From positions 32,728,501 to 32,792,500 of the forward strand of contig CM076154.1 in the NCBI GenBank assembly GCA_038025085.1: a DNA stretch of 64,000 bases, read 5' to 3'. The notes under the pieces are model-generated. The model was not told the DNA's origin and did no database searches. It saw only the letters and a list, made by a program, of their open reading frames with translations. Numbering within the stretch: the stretch's first letter is position 1; each line of letters starts with the position of its first letter. Of this stretch, positions 1 through 11,869 are shown one piece after another. The DNA comes from Tetragonia tetragonoides (taxonomy: Eukaryota > Streptophyta > Magnoliopsida > Caryophyllales > Aizoaceae). A program made the translations under genes and the position numbers.

Positions 1-235
1 TATCAGAGTTATGCATTCATCGAGGCTATGGCTGGGTCTTCCGCAAAGAGGCTGTGATATGGAAAACAGCGATAAAAAGAAAGCCGTTCGGAATTGTCAA
101 ATCTCAAGTGCTTGATAGTCTTTCAATTAGAATGTTTTCTGATGTTTTAGATTCGTTTATTGTTGAATTTGATATCGTTTGTAGATGCCGTATGGCCTAT
201 TATTAATGAAATTTCTATTTTCTCCCTCAAGAAAA
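1..235 (+). repeat. 3' end fragment of an A-tailed retroposon/LINE
   Basis: The last ~60 bases share the words 'gtagatgccgtatgg', 'tattaatgaaa' and a C/T-rich stretch before an A run with the 3' end of the full retroposon at 14057-14674. The upstream ~160 bases do not obviously match that copy, so this may be the tail of a longer LINE that shares its 3' end. The window edge cuts it, and no reading frame was recognised in it. Confidence 0.4.
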
Positions 236-808
236 AATGTAATTAGTTTAGTCATTCCTTAATTAAGGACTCTAGTATTTTTCATAATCTAGATATAAAT
301 CTTTTTCATATTCAATTTAGTGGCTTAGTATAACATGTATTATGTATTAGGACTCTCTTGTATTATAAATAGCTTTGCTATTGATCAATAAAGTGAAAAA
401 GAACTATTCATAATCATACATTTAACAAAAAATCAACACGAAATGACCTAATTCAAAACCCATTGTGTCAACTTGTTTGACTGGTTAGATAGAATAAAAT
501 AAAATGAACATAATGAAATAAAATGGAAAGAAACGAAACCGAACCGGAAATTGTGCTACATGGTACTTGATAGTGCCCAACAACAGCAACAACAACAACA
601 CATAGTTAGATGCTTCATAAAAAAGATACAATTTCCATTTGAAGGCTAAATGCTTTCTTACCTTGTCAAACTATTTGGACAAAGTAGAAAAAAAAAAAAA
701 AAAAATACCATTTAGACCAAGTCCAAATCGACTATATTTGAAAATGAAATTAAGCCCCTTAATATTCTATAATGCATGTATCCTCACATAGAATATATGT
801 CTGTCTCA
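236..808. other. AT-rich non-coding flank
   Basis: No gene is visible. There is a short (CAA)n run near 580-600 and an A17 tract near 690. From about 720 the sequence is paralogous to 9600-9690: both contain 'attctataatgc' or a close variant, then 'catagaata' and a run into 'tctcaaaatagac'. It is therefore the upstream flank of the duplicated ECA1-like gene unit. Confidence 0.5.
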
Positions 809-845
809 AAATAGACTCTCTATCTCTCACCTTGATGCATTCTTA

Positions 846-3237
846 AAGTTGATCTCAAGAAAGCCTATGACTCATTAGAATGGATTTTCCTGGAACAAGT
901 TATACTAGGACTTCAATTACCTATCAAGTTTGTAAACTGGATTAAGATGTGCTATTCAACTGTGAGTTACTCTACTTCTTTAATGGAACCCCTATGGCCA
1001 TGGGCGAAGCTACAGGGAGGGCGGGCGTAGGCCTGGCCCATGTAGCTTTCCTGATAAATAATTATTGTGGCGCTTTGTAATAATGTAGATGATGTTTGGG
1101 TCACTGGTTGTTCCTCTTTGAGTGCTAGTAATATGCCCAAGTTCGATGCTTCTTTGCTGCAGTTTAGTTAGCGTTTGTTTTTAGACTTTCATTTTTAGTT
1201 TTTTTTCCTTCCTTTATTGCTTCACTACGGTTTAGTATTTAAGGGTGTGTATAAAGTTTTAGTACATTCTCTGTAACCAAAACAAAAAAGAAAAGTTTTA
1301 GTACATTCTCTATGAAATTTTTTTCTCCTTTTTTTTTTAATAATGTTTTCAACCTAGTTTATATTAATAGAAAAAGGCAGTTATATTATTTTTTTTGAAG
1401 TAACAACCAATTATATATTTTAACAAGACAAAATCTTCTATAATACGGTTTTTTTGTAACTTTTGGTGAGACGTGGATCATTTTTCAATGATACAAAGGT
1501 CACTGCTCACCATAAGTGACCCCTACATTTCTAAAATGTGACCTCCATTTTCTGTAAGTTGGTCTACACAAGACTTCTCCAATTGTTTTGGAATTTATTA
1601 ACTTTAATATTTTATTTTATTTATAAATTTAGGTTAATTAATCCAAAGTTTAGGATTTTTTCCCGCCCCCCTTTTAATAAGATCCTGGCTTCGCCCCTGA
1701 TGGCTCCCTTTTCTGCTAAAAAGGGACTTAGGCAAGGAGACCCTCTATCTCCTTACCTCTTTGTGATTGCAATGGAATATTTGTCCAAATGTTTGAGGGA
1801 ACTCCAGACCGAGCCAAACTTCAAGTACCATCCTAGATGCAAAAAGTTCTCTTTGATGCACTGTATTTTTGCAGATGACCTTCTCATGTTCTCAAGAGGT
1901 GATATAGTACAGTCTATAAACTATGTTGTTTGAGAAATTTGAGCTCTTCTCTGTTTGCTCTGGTCTCAAGGCTAATGAAAGCAAGTCAGAAATATAATTT
2001 GAGGGAGTTAATGATGAGGATAAGTAGGCCATTATTGACAGAATGCGTTGTGCGCATGAAAGGGGGAATACTTCCCTTTAGGAACCTAGGAGTTCCTCTC
2101 ACCTCAAAGACACTCTAGGTTCATAATTATGATCCTTTGGTACAGAACATAACTGAAAACATACAATCCTGGACTTCTAAAATCTTATCTTATGCTGGCA
2201 GGTTACATCTTATTAAAGTTGTGCTATTCTCTCTTCAGAATTTCTGGTCGCAATTCTTTCATATTCTCGTCACTGTTATACACAATATTGAGCATCTATG
2301 CAGGAGATTTCTATGGACTAGCAATGCCGATCCCAGTCATAGAGCCCTAGTAGCTTGGGATAATTTATGTGCACCAACTGCTACAAGAGGGCTAGGCATC
2401 TTTAGTTTCAAGATTTGGAACAAAGCTGCATTTGGAAAGCTTCTATTAGACATACAACATCAACAAGAGAAACTTTGGATCGGTGGGTCAGTACTTATTA
2501 TAAAAAAAAAATAGAGATTTCTGGACTATGGCAAAGCGCAAACAAGCTTCTTGGCTCATTTAGAAGTTGTTTGATCATAGAGATGAGTTGAAGCAGTTCA
2601 TCAGCAACTGCCCCAGGTACAAAGTCAGTAAAGCTTACAAATACTTGAAACCTAAATTGCAAAAACAGCCTTGGACTATACTTGTATGGAACTCACTTGC
2701 TCTACCCAAGTGGAGGTTTATCATGTGGTTATGTGTAAAAGGCAGGTTACCTATATGACAGAACCTGTATAAAATATGCATACAAGGCCCTAGCATCCGC
2801 TGTTTGTGTAGACAGAATGGAGAGACACTACAACATCTCTTCTTTGAGTGTGACTGTGTGAGTTGATAGCTCAGATATGGGCAAGAGTGTTCCATGGGTT
2901 ACAGATAGCCCTTATCCAGTGGCAGTGGCCCTGGGTATTTGCACAGATTGGTGAAACAACTAAGGGAAGGAAAGTGAGAGATAAAGCTATAAGAGCTAGT
3001 GCAACTGCTGTCATCTACCTCGTTTGGCAGGAGAGAAATTCAAGGTTGTTCCTGGACAAAGCCGCGAGTATTGATCAGATCATGAAGCGCCTGATATCAA
3101 GCATACACATAAGGGCAGCTAATGCAAAAGACAAGAAGATTAAAGAAGTCTTTGTCTCTGAACTCAATTTCTTTTGCTGTTCAGGTTTCTCTAGAGTGTT
3201 TTCTGTGTTTTTCTCCTTGTTTTTTTTTCACTATTAA
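846..3237 (+). pseudogene. LINE ORF2 remnant: reverse transcriptase and zf-RVT region
   Basis: Conceptual translation gives an RT segment with the words DLKKAYDSLEW (about 849-880), GLRQGDPLSPYLF (about 1720-1765) and the catalytic FADDLLMF (about 1870-1893). Next come a maturase/thumb-like stretch (SYAGRLHLIKVVLFSLQNFW, about 2190-2250) and a C-terminal zinc-binding reverse-transcriptase region (LPKWRFIMWLCVKGRLP, about 2704-2755). The frame changes several times and stop codons occur at about 1930, 2116, 2512 and 2757, so no full protein can be made. Endonuclease and ORF1 parts are absent. The hAT-like insert at 999-1699 separates the first RT block from the second. Confidence 0.8.
999..1699. 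mobile_element. hAT-like non-autonomous DNA transposon inserted in the LINE
   Basis: The ends are CATGGGCGAAGC and GCTTCGCCCCTG, imperfect inverted repeats of CAGGGGCGAAGC. The LINE frame is exactly interrupted: removing the element and one copy of ATGGC (994-998, repeated at 1700-1704) restores a continuous RT reading frame. A visible 5-bp duplication is short for hAT (8 bp is usual). The 8 bases to the left, CCTATGGC, and the right-hand CCTG-ATGGC suggest loss of three bases at the right junction. The interior is non-coding. A second member with matching ends lies at 13661-14940. Confidence 0.65.
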
Positions 3238-3465
3238 CATGTAATGCAGTGGAAGCAGGCATATGATTGTGGTCTCACTCTCAAAGGCCCTTCCTAAAAG
3301 GTAATTTGAAAGGGAGCTATGATGTCAATGTAGCTTACTATTGATAGTGAGTAGGAAACAAGTGACGAGCGCTAGCTTGAGTTTTGGAGTTAACTTGAGC
3401 TTTATTGTATATCTATCATTGGAAGTAATAAAAGTTAATTTATCTTTCAAAAAAATAAACTCTCT

Positions 3466-3831
3466 TTGTTGTCGAAGAATATAGATAAAAAAATACTTAA
3501 TAATGGACTTGAAAATCCGGTAGTGATGGGTAGTGTTGCATCATACATAAATGTGATAAAATGGTTCTATGCCCAATCAAAATGACTAAACTATAAGGTA
3601 ATTAAAGAATATCTTTCTTAAATCGTGATTCCGTTTTGAGAAAATAAATGGTAAGTTAAATTATTCTCATTCAAATTACTATGTATACATCTTTATTAAT
3701 TTTTTTCTCACAGCGTTCGTTGTATAAATTAAGAAAACAACAAACATTTGCAGCATCAACCAATTCACTTTTTTTTTCTTCCCACAACCAAAATCGTGTC
3801 ATTTCGAAGGAAAATAAAATTTATAGACATT
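3466..3831 (+). promoter_or_regulatory. Upstream region of the broken ECA1-like copy
   Basis: This stretch is paralogous to 12600-12849, the promoter and leader of the intact gene. Shared blocks include 'aaatcgtgattccgttttga', 'ttattctcatt' and 'caaaatcgtgt'. The TATA element of the intact copy (TATAAATA) reads TATAAATT here (about 3723-3730). The left half also matches 9700-9790, the equivalent segment of the other unit. Confidence 0.6.
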
Positions 3832-3847
3832 ATGGAGACAAAGAACT

Positions 3848-4557
3848 TGTTAGGAAAATACGGATAATTACGGAATAATATTTTCCCTCTTTGTATGATT
3901 AAAATGGGCTAAATAAAGTATGCGGGAAAATAAATAGATGAGGACATCAGAACTTTTACATGGAAAACCCTCCAAGACGAAGGGAAAGACCACAGGACCT
4001 TTGGTCCGGTAAAACTTTCACTATAATAGTAGGATTACAAGATGTCGTCTCTAGTATGAACTAGAGGATATCACAACAAATGCTAAAAGGATGTATTACA
4101 ATAGTATATAAACTCACCAAAATGGTGGAATTAAATTATCTCACTTTGTAACGGTTGTCTCTCACTCTCCCTATCTAGAGTGGATGTCTCTCACACTTCT
4201 GTATGTGTGGACACTTCTCACTTGTTGTGGAATTGATTCAATTGGATTGAATTGGATGATTTTTCCTTCTCAAAATCACCATATATATAGGTGAAGAAGT
4301 AAAACTCTGAAGCAACTCTACGTAACTTTAGAGCCTCCACCATTTAGTGCTAGAAGGTAACATCTTCCCATGATTTAATAAACAAAGTAGTTTCAAGCTA
4401 CTTTATTTATTTTCCATCAATGAAGTTAAATGGTATGTTAACACCACCTTTGAAGTTATGTGAATTCTTCAACGCCACTTTCATTTCCATTGGTTTTCTT
4501 GTTCTTTTCATTTATTTATTCATTGTTTTTGTGACCATCAATTATGAGGGACCACAC
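3848..4557 (-). repeat. Copia 3' LTR (minus-strand element)
   Basis: It aligns along its whole length with 8186-8909. It begins TGTTAGGAAAATACGG against TGTTGGAAAAATACGG in the other LTR. Its inner end (about 4545-4557) has lost the clean CCAACA terminus, so the inner boundary is approximate. The GAACT duplication lies immediately outside at 3843-3847. Confidence 0.85.
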
Positions 4558-7500
4558 CGGCTCCTTTACAACAATCATCGAAATTCTTGGTCGGTACCAC
4601 CTTATTGGTCAACATGTTAGACCACTTATCATCAGTGTGAACTTTATCTAGCTGCAATAGCCTTTCTTCTAGCACATCTCGTATCCAATGATATCGAACA
4701 TCGATATGTTTTGTACGAGAGTGATAGGTAGAATTTTTGGCTAAGTGTATAGAACTCTGACTGTCACATTTCAAGACATACCTTTCTTGATATTGTCCCA
4801 ACTCACGTAAGAAAATTTTCATCCATAGCATTTCCTTGCACGCTTCTGTAGCTGCGATATACTCTGCCTCCGTCGTGGAAGAGCGACACACTTTTGGAGC
4901 TTTGATTGCCACGACACAGCTCCCCCTGCAAAGGTAGTCACATATCTTGATGTCGATTTTTTCGAATCGACATCTCCAGCCATATCTGCATCTATGTAGC
5001 TTTCTAACACGGGCTTTCCTTCACTAAAGCACAAGCATCTTTTGGTGGTTCCCGGGAGACAGCGAAATATCCACTTCACAGCTTGCCAATGTGGTTTCCC
5101 GGGGTTAGATAAAAATCTGCTTACTACACCGACTACATATGCAATATTTGGTCTGGTACATACCATGGCATACATGAGACTGTCAACTGTAGATGAATAT
5201 GGAACCTTATCCATGTCTTCTTTCTCAGCCTCATTCTTTGGACTCTGCCTTTTATTTCTTAAAATGTCCTGCTAGAGGAACACTGACAGGCTTGGCATAT
5301 TCGGCTAGAGGAACATTGACAGGCTTGCCCTTGTGCAAATTGAATCTTTCAAGAACCTTCTGGACGTAGCGTTCTTGAGATAACTACAAACTTCTTGGAA
5401 CGATCTCAGGTTATCTTCATTCCAAGGATCTGTTTTGCTGGTCCCAAATCTTTCATGGCGAATGACTTGGTTAGGGCATTCTTAAGAGTTGCAATTTTCT
5501 TATTATCTTACCCAACAATTAACATATCATCAACATATAGCAAAGTATGATGAAATCTCCACTATCACACTTCTTCACGAAGACAGAATGATATGCGTGG
5601 GTCTTCTTGAAAATGTATTGAGCCATGAAAGAATCAAACTTCTTGTACTATTGCCTCGGTGCTTGTTTTAGACCATAGAGTCTCTTTTTCAGACGACACA
5701 CTATGTGCTCTTTAACCGGTTCTTCAAACTTCTCAGGTTGCTCCATATATATCTCTTCCTCCAGGTTTCCATGCAGAAAAGCAATTCTAACGTCGAGCTG
5801 TTCGATCTCCAAGTCTAGGCTGGCGGCTAGACCGAGAACTGCTCGGATAGGTGACATCTTTACTACCGGAGAGAATATCTTGTCAAAATCAATACCCTTC
5901 TTCTAGTTGCAGCCCTTGACCACGATCCTGACTTTGTATCTGGGCTTTGGGTTGCTATCTCCGACTTTGATCTTGTAAACCCATTTGTTTTTCAGGGCTC
6001 GCCTTCCTTTGGGTAATTTGACAAGATCATATGTATGGTTCTCATGTAAGGATTATATCTTCTCTTGCATGGATTTCTTCGATTCCTCTCGCTGAGGATC
6101 ATTTATAGCCTCATCGTAGCTTTGAGGCTCCCCCTCGTCTGTGAGTATCACATACTCATCTGAGGGATATCTGGTGGAAGGTCTTCTCTCTTTGGTTGAT
6201 CTTCGCAACTCAGGTTGTTGAACTAGCTCACTAGACTCAACATGCTCTTCATCATTTGTCTCATTCAAGGAATCCTCTATTTCTTCTATTGAGGGCTCGT
6301 CTGGATCAGGCATATCATCAGCCTCATAATCTCGCCTGTTTGTCCCCCATCATCATGTGCTGCGGGGGATGATTCATCATCTCGTCGAGAAGTAACTCGA
6401 GGCTTCTTTGTCTCCTTGGTATCTTCGATGTTCTGGTCTTTCAAGAACACAACATCTCGACTTCTCACGATTCTTCTACTCACAGGATCCCATAGGCGAT
6501 ATCCAAACTCATCTTTGGGTGAGCGAAGGTAGATACATTGCTTCGTCTTTGAATCGAGCTTTGATCTTTCGTCTTTGGAGATGTGGACGAATGCTCGACA
6601 GCTAAATACCTTGAACTGGTCATATGAGACCTTGCTTCCCGTCCATACCTCCTCTGGGATATCCCATCCAAATGAATTGAGGGAGAATGATTGATTATGT
6701 CGACAACTGTATTGACGGCTTTTTCCCATAATGACTTGGGGAGTTTGGCATGAGAGAGCATGCAATAAACTCTTTCCTCGATCGTGCGATTCATTCTCTC
6801 AGCTACACCATCCAGTTGTGGTGTTTTGGTGGTGTCTTCTCGAGCCTTATACCATATGCCTTGCAATAGGCTTCGAATGGGCCACGGTACTCTCCACCGT
6901 TATCTGAACGGACACATTTGAGCTTTCGGCCAGTCTCTCATTCCACCCTTACATGGAACACTTTGAAAGCCTCGAGTACGTGGTCTTTTGTTTTCAACAA
7001 AGACACCCATACTTTTCTTGAGTGGTCATCAATAAAAGTAGCAAAATATAATGCACCACTAAGAGATTTCTCAGTCATAGAACACATATCCGTATGCACC
7101 AAATAAAGAACATGATTTCTTCTACGTGGCTGACTAGGTCTGCTGAATGAGGCTCTATGTTGTTTTGCAGCCAAACAATGAGTGCACGGTTCAAGTGTTT
7201 TACCTTTCATACCCGGGAGGATCTCTTTTCTCGCGAGGATTTGTAATCCCTTCTCGCTTATGTGCCCTAACCTCTTGTTCCACAGTTCTAAGCACGATTT
7301 ATCATGGGCAACATTAACTTCTCCCTTACACAACTTTGCTTGTGTGAAGTATAATGAACCTTCTTTTCGTCCTCTTACAACAATCAAGTTGTTTCTTGTG
7401 AGTTTCCATCTAGCAATGCCAAACTGGTTTAGGTAACCGACATCATCTAGCTTCCCGGTTGACATCAGGTTGAGGCGCATATCTGGAACATGTCTCAGAT

Positions 7501-8145
7501 CCTTCAACATGAGTTCACATCCTGTGTTGGTTATCATGGTAACATTGCCTATCCCCACGATCTTACTGGTCACTTTATTTCCCATTTTGACATTATCAAA
7601 GTCTCCGCTTTGGTAGCTCGAAATGAATTCTTCATGAGGGGTAACATGGAAGGATGCCCCTGAATCAACAATTCATGTACTATTGTCTTCGGCAATGTTA
7701 AGATAATTGTCTTGCCCAAATAGAAAGACATCGTCAAAGTCCTCCTTTGTCGCCACAGAAGTTGTGCTGGTCTCTTCTTCTTTTTTCTTTGGGTCGATCT
7801 GGTCGGGCTTTACATTTCCAGCCTTTTGATCTCTCTTTAGATTCCGGCATTTCGACCACTTGTGACTGGCTTGCCACAATAGTAGGAAGTGACTCTTGGG
7901 CGTGACTTTGATCGCCCTCTTGACTTGTCACGACCTCTCGTCTGACCTCTTCCACGGGTTTCATTTCTACCCTTGGGCTCGACAACATTGGCCTCGGAAT
8001 GGGAGAAGATAGCACGTTCCTTCCTTCTCGACTCTTCGTTCATTAAACTGTTTGAGATGGTATCCGTGGTGAGTTTTCCTTCTGGGGTCGAGTTGCTAAG
8101 TGTTACTACGAGAGTGTCCCCAAGACTCCATTTTAACTCACAGAA
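4545..8145 (-). pseudogene. Copia gag-pol polyprotein remnant
   Basis: Reading right to left on the minus strand, the first block is the C-terminal part of gag with an Arg/Gly-rich tract and a CCHC zinc knuckle ending HKWSKC (about 7830-7880). Aspartic protease and GAG-pre-integrase blocks follow (LWNKRLGHISEKGLQ, about 7250-7300). The integrase core has HTDMCS and FIDDHSRKVWV (about 6990-7090), then [12 protein letters not shown] (about 6775-6810). RT has LDVRIAFLHGNLEEEIYMEQP (about 5740-5800). RNase H has STTEAEYIAATEACKE (about 4830-4880) and a C-terminal HIDVRYHWIRD (about 4675-4710). Frameshifts and stops separate these blocks. The gag sequence before 'TLVVTLSNSTPEG' (about 8085-8125) is missing. 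Confidence 0.85.
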
Positions 8146-8172
8146 GAATATTTTATGACTTGTAAAAACTTT

Positions 8173-8184
8173 GCTCTGATACTA
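8173..8184 (-). other. Primer-binding site of the Copia element
   Basis: On the minus strand, just inside the right LTR, the sequence reads TAGTATCAGAGC. This differs by one base from TGGTATCAGAGC, the complement of the initiator-methionine tRNA 3' end used by most plant Copia elements. It fixes the direction of the element. Confidence 0.75.
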
Positions 8185-8185
8185 T

Positions 8186-8909
8186 TGTTGGAAAAATACG
8201 GATAATTGCGGAATAATATTTTTCCTCTTTGTATGATTAAAATGGGCTAAATAAAGTATGCGGGAAAATAAATAGATCAGGACACCGAAACTTTTACGTG
8301 GAAAAGCCTCCAAGACGAAGGGAAAAACGATAAGACCTCTGGTGCGGTAAAACTTCCACTATAATAGTAGGATTACAAGATGTCGTCTCTAGTATGAACT
8401 AGAGGATATCACAACAAAGGCCTTACCCACAAAATGATGGATTACAATGGTATATAAACTCACCAAAATCGCGAAACACTCAAATTATCTCACTTTGTAG
8501 TGGTTGTCTCTCACTCTCTCTCTCTAGAGTGGATGTCTCTCACACTTGTGTATGTGTGGAATGTTTCAAACTTGTTGTGGATTGATTCAATTGGATTGAA
8601 TTGGATGATTTTGCCTTCTCCAAGTCACCATATATATAGGTGAAGAAGTGAAACTCTTAAGCAACTCTACGTAACTTTAGAGCCTCCACCATTTAGTGCT
8701 TGAAGGTAACATATTTCCAAGATTTGATAAACAAAGTAGTTTCAAGCTACTTTATTTATTTTCCATCAATGAAGTTAAATAGTGTGTTAACACCATCTTT
8801 CAAGTTACGTGAATTCTTCAACGCCACTTTCATTTCCATTGGTTTTCTTGTTCTTTTCATTTATTTATTTATTGTTGTTGTGATCACCAACTATGAAGGA
8901 CTCCCAACA
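8186..8909 (-). repeat. Copia 5' LTR (minus-strand element)
   Basis: The LTR is 724 bp, from TGTTGG to CCAACA, followed by the target duplication GAACT at 8910-8914. It contains a 'ccatatatataggtgaag' TATA-like stretch near 8627-8644 that is also present in the partner LTR (4269-4286). Confidence 0.88.
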
Positions 8910-9302
8910 GAACTTTATGATCATCAACTTGTACATCACATTACTTGTGCTACTGAGCACATTTGGTAATGCAACACTGCACACTATTATTCAATCGGCA
9001 AGTGCCCCAAGAGCACCCTAAATCCCTTGTTAGTAAATTGTGGAAACAAGTTAAACATTGCTTCTCAAACTGAGATATTTAGTTATGTTTTTTGCGACGG
9101 AAAAAGTGTGACTGAAAACTCTTGTGGTCATTTGATAAGTATGGAAATGTATTTTCATGACCTTCTCACAATTACCACATTGAAAAAACATTGATTTTAA
9201 AGACAAAATGAAAAAGAAAAAAAAATACCAACAACATTGACTAAATACGAAGACATCTGGCAACGATCACATTGCATGAATCACTAATTTGTGGAGTGTA
9301 CT

Positions 9303-9589
9303 AAAATATGATTGAAAATATGGAAACAAATAATTATAAATATTTCGTATTAAACATACTTGTTTTGAGCATATTGGTTAAAGACTATTTTGTTTTTTAA
9401 ATCTTCACTAGCCTATATAGCATCCTAGTTTTTTTTATATTGGTTTGTGTCGCCTGAACATGCTAAGTTAGATTAACAATCTTACATCATAATTTTGTCC
9501 CCAAAAAAAATATTGATGGGTTGTTTTTGGCTTTAACCGTAACTTTATAAGGTTCAAATCAAACTCATCTAAATTCAAAGTACTTATAT
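9303..9589. other. AT-rich non-coding stretch
   Basis: No gene, repeat family or RNA was recognised between the end of the pseudogene's homologous 3' flank and the next duplicated block. Confidence 0.5.
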
Positions 9590-9830
9590 CCTAATTTGGA
9601 TTAGATCAGAATCGATTCTATTTGATAATTAAATTAATCCTCTTTATTCTCTATAATGCCTATGTGTTTACATAGAATAATATATCTTACTCAAAAATAG
9701 ACACATTTGTCGTTGAAGAATTTAGATATAAATACTCAATATTGACTTCGAAAAACTGAAATGGGTGAGTAGGGATATTGAGGTTGCATATACCGAAATG
9801 TGCTAAAATATTTTCCTATGTCCACTCCCT
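9590..9830 (+). repeat. Second copy of the gene-unit upstream flank
   Basis: This is paralogous to about 715-821 joined to 3453-3560, that is, the empty site of the LINE insertion. Matching words are 'ctctataatgc', 'catagaata', 'ctcaaaaatagac' and 'ttgtcgttgaagaattta'. It shows that a segment upstream of the ECA1-like gene was included in the tandem duplication. The next ~2.7 kb, up to about 12600, is extra DNA absent from the left copy. Confidence 0.65.
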
Positions 9831-9840
9831 ATGAATTAAC

Positions 9841-10405
9841 GAGTTTGTCGCATTCTTCCTTCTTAGAGAAATAAATTAAATTAGATATTTCTCCCGAATT
9901 TTGTGTCACTACTCACTAGTTTGTGTGACAATAGTCATCAAATTTATGATGAAGCATATTTTAAAAGAACACAAACGAAACACAAAAAAATATAACATAC
10001 ATGTAAAGCTTTCAGTAAGATTGATGTACAAAACTAATCTTACAAAAGTTGTATCTATCAACTCTATGAATTTAATAGGACGACAAATTATTGGGCATTT
10101 GGAAAAAAAAAAATGTAGACTATATATGTCGTATACTCCATTCATCTTATAAATTTCACTTTGATTTAATAATTTCAATTGAATCATGTTCGCGACCAAC
10201 ACCAAAGAAAAAAAGAAAAGACTACATATCTTTCTATCAAGGTTTTGCTTTTAATTCTTTTACAAAATATGTTTGTAGAGAATTAGAGATAGCATGACAA
10301 AAACGAAGCAAGGAATTAAAGCATTAGAAAAGGGAATGAAAACTCTTATTTTAGAATGACCCAATGTCATCGAACAATAATTCATATAAATATGAAATCA
10401 AAAAC
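9841..10405. other. Non-coding DNA inside the right duplication unit
   Basis: The stretch is AT-rich with short frames only. No convincing protein similarity or RNA structure was seen. It is part of the ~2.7 kb that separates the upstream flank from the promoter of the intact gene. Confidence 0.45.
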
Positions 10406-10412
10406 GTGCTAT

Positions 10413-10958
10413 TGTAACTCTTTTTTTCTTCTTTTTTTCTGAGAGAGGAGTAGGAGAGTTTCATACATGAAAAAATTCATATGGCATTTACAATATAACC
10501 CTATAAAAATTCTGCTAACAAGCTAATATGTTAGAATACTCCAATGCGACTCCCAATATGCATGGTAATCATGTGCTTCCTTTGATTTATTTGCATATTT
10601 CACAAAAGTGGAGATCTTCACCATAAGTAACACAATCGCTTGCCCACAAAACTCTGTATGATTCAATCAATAGTGTGTATATCTGGTCCCATTCATACTG
10701 CTTCTATTGAACATAAATCGCACAATAGACAAAAAAGAGAATCCTGTAGAAAGGAAGATATGGAGATCCCTAAAAACTTCACAAAAGAAGGGAATTTATT
10801 CTACTCATAATGGGAAAAAAAACTATAAATCACAATTAAACACAGTGAAAAAATCAATCACAAGTCCAGAATGGTCTGAATCGGTCCTCCCGGCCTGAAA
10901 ATATGCTCTATCATAGATTAGGATTGTAGAGAGGAAGAAGGAAAAACAAAAGAGGGAG
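10413..10958 (-). mobile_element. A-tailed short retroposon, copy C
   Basis: The element is flanked by GTGCTAT at 10406-10412 and 10959-10965. On the minus strand it runs from a CT-rich leader through a GGCCGGGAGGACC-like block (about 10885-10900) and the conserved 'agatctccac' and 'aggaagcacatga' blocks to an A-rich tail with T/G interruptions. It aligns end to end with 14057-14674 and about 23683-24216. No open frame is conserved among the copies. It looks like a non-autonomous LINE-dependent retroposon; the family is not one I can name. Confidence 0.65.
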
Positions 10959-10982
10959 GTGCTATAATTTAAGTAACACTAA

Positions 10983-11285
10983 AGTGGTGTTTACTTGCTT
11001 GCAATCAAAAGCTTGCAATGCAATCATTTTATAGGGTAGATGTGAAGTGGAAAATGAAGGAGGGGGAGGAAGAAGATGGGAAAAGTGAGGTTGATTACAT
11101 CATTCAAAGTAATCAACATTACATGGGAAAAGTTAAGCAATTGTGAATTTGTGATTACATTGAATTATGCAATCAACCCCACTTTTCTCATCACTCTCCT
11201 CCCACTCTTTCACTTTTCGCCCCACATTTACTCTACAAAATGATTGCATTGCATTACATTTGATAGCAAGCAAGCAAACGAGGCC
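10983..11285. mobile_element. Tourist-like MITE, 303 bp, TAA target duplication
   Basis: It is flanked by TAA on both sides (10980-10982, 11286-11288). The whole element folds back: the left arm 'gtggtgtttacttgcttgc' pairs with the right end 'gcaagcaagcaaacgaggcc', and inner arms pair around 'gttgattacatcattca'. A second, oppositely oriented copy lies at 43136-43435. A 3-bp TAA/TTA duplication is typical of PIF/Harbinger-derived MITEs. Confidence 0.8.
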
Positions 11286-11496
11286 TAAGACGCCTTGGAT
11301 TTAGAAGTGAAAATTAAGGCCCTAGATAAATTAAGGCGACCTCAATTCTATTTCTCTCGTCCACCTCGAACGTGTATGAAATTATATAGTAATGACTATT
11401 TAAACGTTCCGCATAATAAAAAGGCTTAGGTGTTGGGGTTATTTTCATATAGTACGAGTATCTTTTGCTAGAAACCCATTATTTTATTTTAGTTAA

Positions 11497-11869
<373 letters not shown>

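Larger units (their letters stand above)
822..3452 (+). mobile_element. 5'-truncated LINE (non-LTR retrotransposon) with 13-bp target-site duplication
   Basis: The element starts inside the reverse transcriptase domain and ends in an oligo-A run. It is flanked by near-identical 13-mers, AAATAGACTCTCT at 809-821 and AAATAAACTCTCT at 3453-3465. The paralogous flank at about 9690-9720 reads straight through this point without an insert, so both ends are supported. A hAT-like element (999-1699) is inserted inside it. LINE families insert by target-primed reverse transcription, which explains the 5' truncation, A tail and target duplication. It is a dead copy with several stops and frameshifts. 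Confidence 0.8.
3848..8909 (-). mobile_element. Ty1/Copia LTR retrotransposon with deleted gag start
   Basis: The element is 5062 bp with direct LTRs (3848-about 4557 and 8186-8909), termini TGTTGG...CCAACA at the right LTR, and a 5-bp duplication GAACT on both sides. The coding strand is minus: PBS next to the right LTR, then gag, protease, integrase, reverse transcriptase and RNase H towards the left LTR. That order (integrase before RT) is diagnostic of Copia. The LTRs differ by several substitutions and short indels, so it is not a very recent insertion. Frames are broken throughout and the N-terminal part of gag is missing. Confidence 0.9.
3832..9290 (+). pseudogene. ECA1/prolamin-like gene copy, disrupted by a Copia element
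   Basis: The ATG at 3832 opens a frame that stops after five codons at the Copia insertion (target duplication GAACT, 3843-3847 and 8910-8914) and resumes at 8915, where the hydrophobic signal region continues. Compared with the intact paralogue at 12850-13254, this copy lost a net ~10 bases just after the signal peptide (near 9010), which shifts the frame into a TAA at about 9020. The tyrosine-cysteine pair corresponding to residues 89-90 of the intact protein reads Tyr-Phe here. The A-rich stretch near 9210-9228 adds further disruption. It is a pseudogene even with the transposon ignored. Its 3' flank ('aatttgtggagtgtact', about 9285-9302) matches 13259-13276. Confidence 0.75.
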
